Below are positions 6,461 through 9,492 of a stretch of 9,492 nt of DNA, one piece after another. The stretch's first letter is position 1. Each line of letters opens with the position of its first letter. This stretch comes from an uncultured Bacteroidota bacterium (lineage in GTDB: Bacteria > Bacteroidota > Bacteroidia > Bacteroidales > SZUA-534), in the NCBI GenBank assembly GCA_937885735.1, contig CALABN010000332.1, forward strand, positions 1 to 9,492, given 5' to 3'. A program made the position numbers and the translations under genes. Below the pieces are notes generated by a model. That model was not told the DNA's origin, ran no database searches, and saw nothing but the letters and a program-made list of their open reading frames with translations.

Positions 6461-7605
6461 CTATTTTTTCGGTTCAAAGAAGCCAGAAACAGTCACTTCA
6501 TAATTTGGCATTTGGAATTCATTGTCAGGAAGTATAAATGCCTTTCCTTTTGATTTTGCAAGTTTCTTTTTCCCTTGACCAGGAAACTTGTATGCAACTT
6601 TTCCAGAATTCAACACAAGCTGAGTACATTCATATCCAGGCTTAGGCTCTACTGAAATTTTCACTGTCTCACCACTGGATGCATAGCAAGTATCTACTTT
6701 TATTGTTCCGTATGCATTTGGCAATGTGTTTACACCATAGAAAAAATCATATTTCTTTACATAGCTATTAAAACTTGAAGTACTATAAGCATAGTAATAT
6801 TTATAAGGAATATGAAGCAATACTTTTTGTGGTAAATACCAACAACACGAATAATTAGCAAACGTCGTTATTTCGCTCAAGCTTGTACAACCATCAAAAC
6901 AATATTCCGAGGACTTTAACCCTTCGCTTAAGATTGTTACTTTTTCAAGAGCAACACATTTACCAAATGCATACATTTCTAAAGCCTTTACATTTTCAGG
7001 TAACACTACCTCTTTCAGACTATAACAACCATAAAAAGCACTCCCAATCGTAATAGCGCCACTCCCTTTCACGAATAAAATGTCTTCCAAATATTCACAG
7101 TTAGTAAAGGCGTTATTATCAATTCTTGTCACACTATTGGGTATTGTTAGCTTTTCTATAGCGCATCCACGAAAGCAATCTTCAGGTATAGCCTTTAAAT
7201 TCTGAGACAATACTATATTTTTCAGTTTCGGGCAATAGGCAAATGCACCATATTCCATATTGGTAACATTATTAGGTATGACTATAGACTCTAATTCGGT
7301 ACATTTACAGAATGCATATCTACCAATACTTTTAACAGAGGCAGATATTTCAATTTCGGTAAGATATTTACATCCTTCGAATGCGCTTTTCCCAATGTTT
7401 GTAATTCCATTTCCAATCACTACTTTCTTAACTACATTTTTATTGTAGTAAAAATTGTCTGTTATCATCATTCCCGTTCCAGAAATTGTCATAACGCTAT
7501 CATCACTTAGTGTCCAAGTAACGTGAGGTCCACATTTACCTGTTTCTTCAGCAGATACAAATAGCGATAGAAATAAAGATGCTGTTAGTAAATATATTTT
7601 TTCAT
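6461..7605 (-). CDS. BspA-like leucine-rich-repeat (LRR_5) secreted protein with a frameshift in its signal peptide
   Basis: BspA-type LRR proteins are exported adhesins or surface proteins of gut and oral Bacteroidales. Numbered from the Met at 7492: about eight LRR_5 repeats of roughly 23 residues (pattern SVxxIGxxAFxGCxxLxxIxIP) span 20-215, then an InlB-B-type repeat (GTIKVDTCYASSGETVKISV to NYEVTVSGFFE) at about 261-340. The open frame continues upstream of 7492 through CGPHVTWTLSDDSVMTISGTG, the usual BspA N-terminal motif, and a hydrophobic signal peptide IYLLTASLFLSLFVSA followed by EE. Its start codon, ATG at 7605, is one base out of frame: ATG plus six A leads to a stop after six codons. 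Seven A would restore a 381-residue protein beginning MKKIYLL. No other in-frame start lies in the signal region. The gene is visibly more AT-rich than its neighbours. It may be a sequencing error, a phase-variable tract or a young pseudogene. Confidence 0.88.
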
Positions 7606-7661
7606 TTTATCAATTTTTAAAATTCACAAACTAGCGCCTATCAAATCACACATACACACAT

Positions 7662-7818
7662 AAAAAAAGCGTGGCACTAAAACTATCATTATTTGATACT
7701 TTGAGGTTCTCGACAACCTTATCCCACAAATAACAACAAGTAAAGCCCACGCCAAAGCGTGAGCGACTGTTGCTTTACTCTTGCGGGATTTTTGAAAGTG
7801 TCGAGATTTCAAAGTTTC
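7662..7818. ncRNA. Long imperfect inverted repeat: candidate structured RNA or interspersed element
   Basis: A nested foldback spans 7695-7818. Stems: ACTTTGA 7698-7704 with TCAAAGT 7809-7815; TCTCGACA 7708-7715 with TGTCGAGA 7799-7806; ATCCCaCAA 7721-7729 with TTGcGGGAT 7781-7789; AGTAAAGC 7739-7746 with GCTTTACT 7772-7779; and CACGC 7748-7752 with GCGTG 7757-7761 around a CAAA loop. On the minus strand the element is followed by a small TATCA/TGATA hairpin and then CCACGC plus T7 (7674-7662). That CCACGC can alternatively pair with GCGTGG from the apical hairpin (7752-7747), so a minus-strand transcript could form a terminator-like 3' end. Orientation, transcription and identity are unproven; a repeated MITE-like or REP-like element is equally possible. 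Confidence 0.5.
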
Positions 7819-7823
7819 AAGAA

Positions 7824-8045
7824 TTAAAGCAAATCGCTTCTTCCAATATTTTAAAATGTGTGTATTAAATACGTGTTTATTCCATAGGCAACACTATTTT
7901 TTTTCAAAGTAAATAATAATTCATCAAAGAAACACATTCAAATTCTACATTCATTCGGCAAATTATCACCCACAACAACATACAATTGAATATCAACACA
8001 ATAAACAAAAGAAATGAATGATACCAGACCTATAAGTCTAATATT
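7824..8045. other. AT-rich intergenic stretch
   Basis: Between the structured element and the end of the CapA-like gene I see no gene, no clear promoter box and no T-run terminator. A weak inverted repeat AGAC/GTCT occurs near 8026-8039, just after the CapA-like stop on the minus strand. Confidence 0.4.
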
Positions 8046-9137
8046 TCACCGTTTTTCCAACACATTGACATTCCGTCCCATCACTTCGCGTGCTTCTTTT
8101 GCATACTGATACAGTCGTCCCCAACTGTCGGAAGGTCCAGGGATAGTCTCGAACTTGCCATTCTCAACATCCGATATTGGCACAATGAAGAATAGACGTT
8201 TGTCGTTCACCTTCGGGTAATGCACGTAGGTAAGTTGATAATCGGCCTCAATGCGAGGCTTCTGGCCAGGACGTTTTATCAACCTCACATTCAACACTGT
8301 GGCACCGTCGCGAGGTGCCGTGCGCTGTGCGCTGACAAAATTGCCCAACGAATATACAAGCAATTGGTTCCTTGCAGTATCAAGTTCCATTGGTTGCAAC
8401 ACGTGCGGATGCGAGCCGATAATCAAGTCAACGCCCTGGCTCTTGAGTAGATTCTTCAGATAAATCTGGCTTGAGTTGGGCATAGTGTCGTATTCTATGC
8501 CCCAATGCATACAGGCCACAATCAAGTCTGGATTCATCTTCTTTGCAGTTGCAATATCATTGATTATCTGATTTTTGTCAATTCGGTTCACAACCGTTCC
8601 CTGTGGTGTTGGCAGTTCGTTGGTGCCGTAAGTGTAGTTTAGGAATGCCAACTTTATGCCTTTGACATCGACAATGAACGGATACGCCTTGCGATATTCA
8701 GCAGAATCGCGAAATGTGCCAGTATGCGGAATGTTGAGCGAGTCAAGGACGTCCAACGTACGCACCACGCCTCGTTTTCCGCGGTCGCAGGTGTGATTGT
8801 TGGTGGTCAACAGCATATCGAAACCGCAGTCCTTGACAGCCACAGCCAGTTCGTCAGGCGACGAGAATTGCGGATAGCCCTTGAACGGCGGGCCTGCCAA
8901 AGTCACCTCCAAATTGGCAACCGCATAATCGGCCTTTTCCACTATCGGCTTTATGTACTTGAAGCAATCAGTATAATCGTAGGTTTGTGTTGAATCGTTG
9001 TAGGCAGATGCTATTTGGGCATCGTGTCCCATAATGTCGCCAGCAAAAAGCAGAGTAACCACATCGTCGTCAGCCTGCGCTTTGGCAAGCAATGTGGCGC
9101 ATAGAGCCAGCATCAATGTAAACAAACGGCATTGCAT
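8046..9137 (-). CDS. Secreted CapA/PgsA-family metallophosphatase-like protein
   Basis: This 363-residue protein matches the CapA (poly-gamma-glutamate capsule synthesis-type) family, which has a calcineurin-like metallophosphatase fold; in Bacteroidales its substrate is unknown and no capsule genes lie nearby. Residues 1-20 are a signal peptide (CRLFTLMLALCATLLAKA, cleavage near Ala20-Gln21), placing it in the periplasm or outer envelope. Metal-site and fold motifs in order: GDIMGHD at 33-39, NLEVTLAG at 75-82, TTNNHTCDRG at 111-120, HWGIEYD at 211-217, GSHPHVLQP at 241-249 and YSLGNFV at 262-268. All expected Asp, Asn and His residues are present, so it is likely active. The ATG at 9137 begins 6 nt after the stop of an EEP-family gene tail on the same strand, which implies an original EEP-CapA operon whose upstream part is now altered. 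Confidence 0.95.
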   Translation of the reverse strand: MQCRLFTLMLALCATLLAKAQADDDVVTLLFAGDIMGHDAQIASAYNDSTQTYDYTDCFKYIKPIVEKADYAVANLEVTLAGPPFKGYPQFSSPDELAVAVKDCGFDMLLTTNNHTCDRGKRGVVRTLDVLDSLNIPHTGTFRDSAEYRKAYPFIVDVKGIKLAFLNYTYGTNELPTPQGTVVNRIDKNQIINDIATAKKMNPDLIVACMHWGIEYDTMPNSSQIYLKNLLKSQGVDLIIGSHPHVLQPMELDTARNQLLVYSLGNFVSAQRTAPRDGATVLNVRLIKRPGQKPRIEADYQLTYVHYPKVNDKRLFFIVPISDVENGKFETIPGPSDSWGRLYQYAKEAREVMGRNVNVLEKR

Positions 9138-9143
9138 TGGCTA

Positions 9144-9236
9144 TCAATCTTTTGTTCGGTAGATATTCAGAAAAACTGGCAGGTGGTCGCTGTAACCGCC
9201 CAAATATTTGTACCCTGCATAAGTAATTCTGAAAGT
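9144..9236 (-). pseudogene. C-terminal remnant of an endonuclease/exonuclease/phosphatase (EEP) family protein
   Basis: In this frame the minus strand reads TFRITYAGYKYLGGYSDHLP then VFLNIYRTKD and stops at 9144-9146. GGYSDHLPV is the C-terminal catalytic signature of the EEP superfamily (the SDH motif with its active-site His). Only about 30 codons remain; immediately upstream the frame meets TAA at 9237-9239 and the DNA instead encodes a TamB C-terminus in another frame. The body of the enzyme is missing. The 6-nt gap to the CapA-like ATG shows the two were once neighbours in an operon. Gene decay, a local deletion or an assembly join could explain the loss. Confidence 0.75.
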
Positions 9237-9492
9237 TTATCCACTTTCTTTCGCAGTACTACACCCGCACCATTTTCCGTAATCTCACCTTCAACGAGGT
9301 TGTCATAGTTCTTGCCGTGGAAGAGTCGGATATACTGTGTTCCGCCATTGTCGAGCCGCCATTCAAGACTAATGTCATCGATATAGGCTCCAGCCTCACT
9401 GTTGTCGGAATTATCACTTGCACGCACTTTTCCACCGACAATGACGTTTAGTCGGTCGCTGAAGAAGCGTTTGTTGAACTTGAAGGAATAGT
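9167..9492 (-). CDS. TamB (DUF490) C-terminal fragment running off the right edge
   Basis: TamB is a large inner-membrane-anchored periplasmic protein that works with an Omp85-type partner in outer-membrane biogenesis or lipid transport. The frame is open from the right edge and reads, among other parts, FFSDRLNVIVGGKV, AGAYIDDISLEWRLDNGGTQ, IRLFHGKNYDNLVEGEITEN and GAGVVLRKKVDKLSELL. The pattern of a beta-rich segment, LF..KNY..L.EGEIT..GAG and then a basic RKK tail is the characteristic end of Bacteroidota TamB. After SELL (about 9221) the frame runs 17 more residues through DNA that encodes an EEP C-terminus in another frame and stops at 9167-9169, so the last residues are not native TamB. 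A GTG at 9427 is an internal codon, not the start. Confidence 0.8.
   Translation of the reverse strand, partial: YSFKFNKRFFSDRLNVIVGGKVRASDNSDNSEAGAYIDDISLEWRLDNGGTQYIRLFHGKNYDNLVEGEITENGAGVVLRKKVDKLSELLMQGTNIWAVTATTCQFF

Noticed and set aside
7624..7812. 62-codon minus-strand open frame with a hydrophobic middle (HALAWALLVVICGIRL)
   Set aside because: It lies almost wholly on the nested inverted repeat, so base pairing explains the sequence constraint; no start signal or neighbour supports a gene. Kept only as a note in the foldback finding.
9259..9441. 60-codon minus-strand open frame overlapping the TamB end
   Set aside because: It is an out-of-frame shadow; the TamB frame carries recognisable family motifs and this one does not.

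Overview
The window reads as a chromosomal segment of a Bacteroidales bacterium (Bacteroidota), probably gut-associated and possibly from a metagenome. The evidence is the gene set: a BspA-like leucine-rich-repeat surface protein, a DUF4143-type AAA ATPase, the C-terminus of a Bacteroidota-type TamB, a secreted CapA-like protein and an ffh-folD pair. A TAnnTTTG-type promoter box lies before ffh, and genes generally lack Shine-Dalgarno sequences. The species cannot be named from sequence alone.

Layout, left to right. Plus strand, 1-3686: a PfkB-type pyridoxamine kinase whose reading frame runs open to the left edge and whose 5' end looks joined to unrelated AT-rich, phage-like sequence; a secreted TPR/low-complexity protein of unknown role; an SRPBCC/AHSA1-type small protein overlapping it by 11 nt; then a stack of four 32-bp hairpin-forming tandem repeats and a DUF4143 AAA ATPase. 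A bidirectional terminator at 3704-3739 separates this block from the minus-strand genes. Minus strand, 3753-6027: ffh (SRP54) followed by folD, 40 nt apart and probably one transcript, with a candidate promoter and a 7-bp inverted repeat upstream of ffh. Then comes an AT-rich stretch, 6060-8045, holding a terminator, a BspA-like LRR gene whose signal peptide is one base out of frame, and a long imperfect inverted repeat that looks like a structured RNA or interspersed element. Minus strand, 8046-9492: a secreted CapA-family protein preceded, 6 nt upstream, by the last 30 codons of an endonuclease/exonuclease/phosphatase (EEP) gene. That EEP tail is joined to the C-terminal end of a TamB gene.

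The most interesting points are the two apparent breakpoints (kinase at about 99-111, TamB/EEP at about 9221-9236), the A6-tract frameshift at the LRR start codon, the 32-bp repeat array and the structured element at 7662-7818. The breakpoints lie within about 110 and 275 bases of the window ends, so assembly chimerism must be excluded before a biological explanation is accepted. I found no clear new multi-gene system; the remaining genes are housekeeping or common accessory genes.
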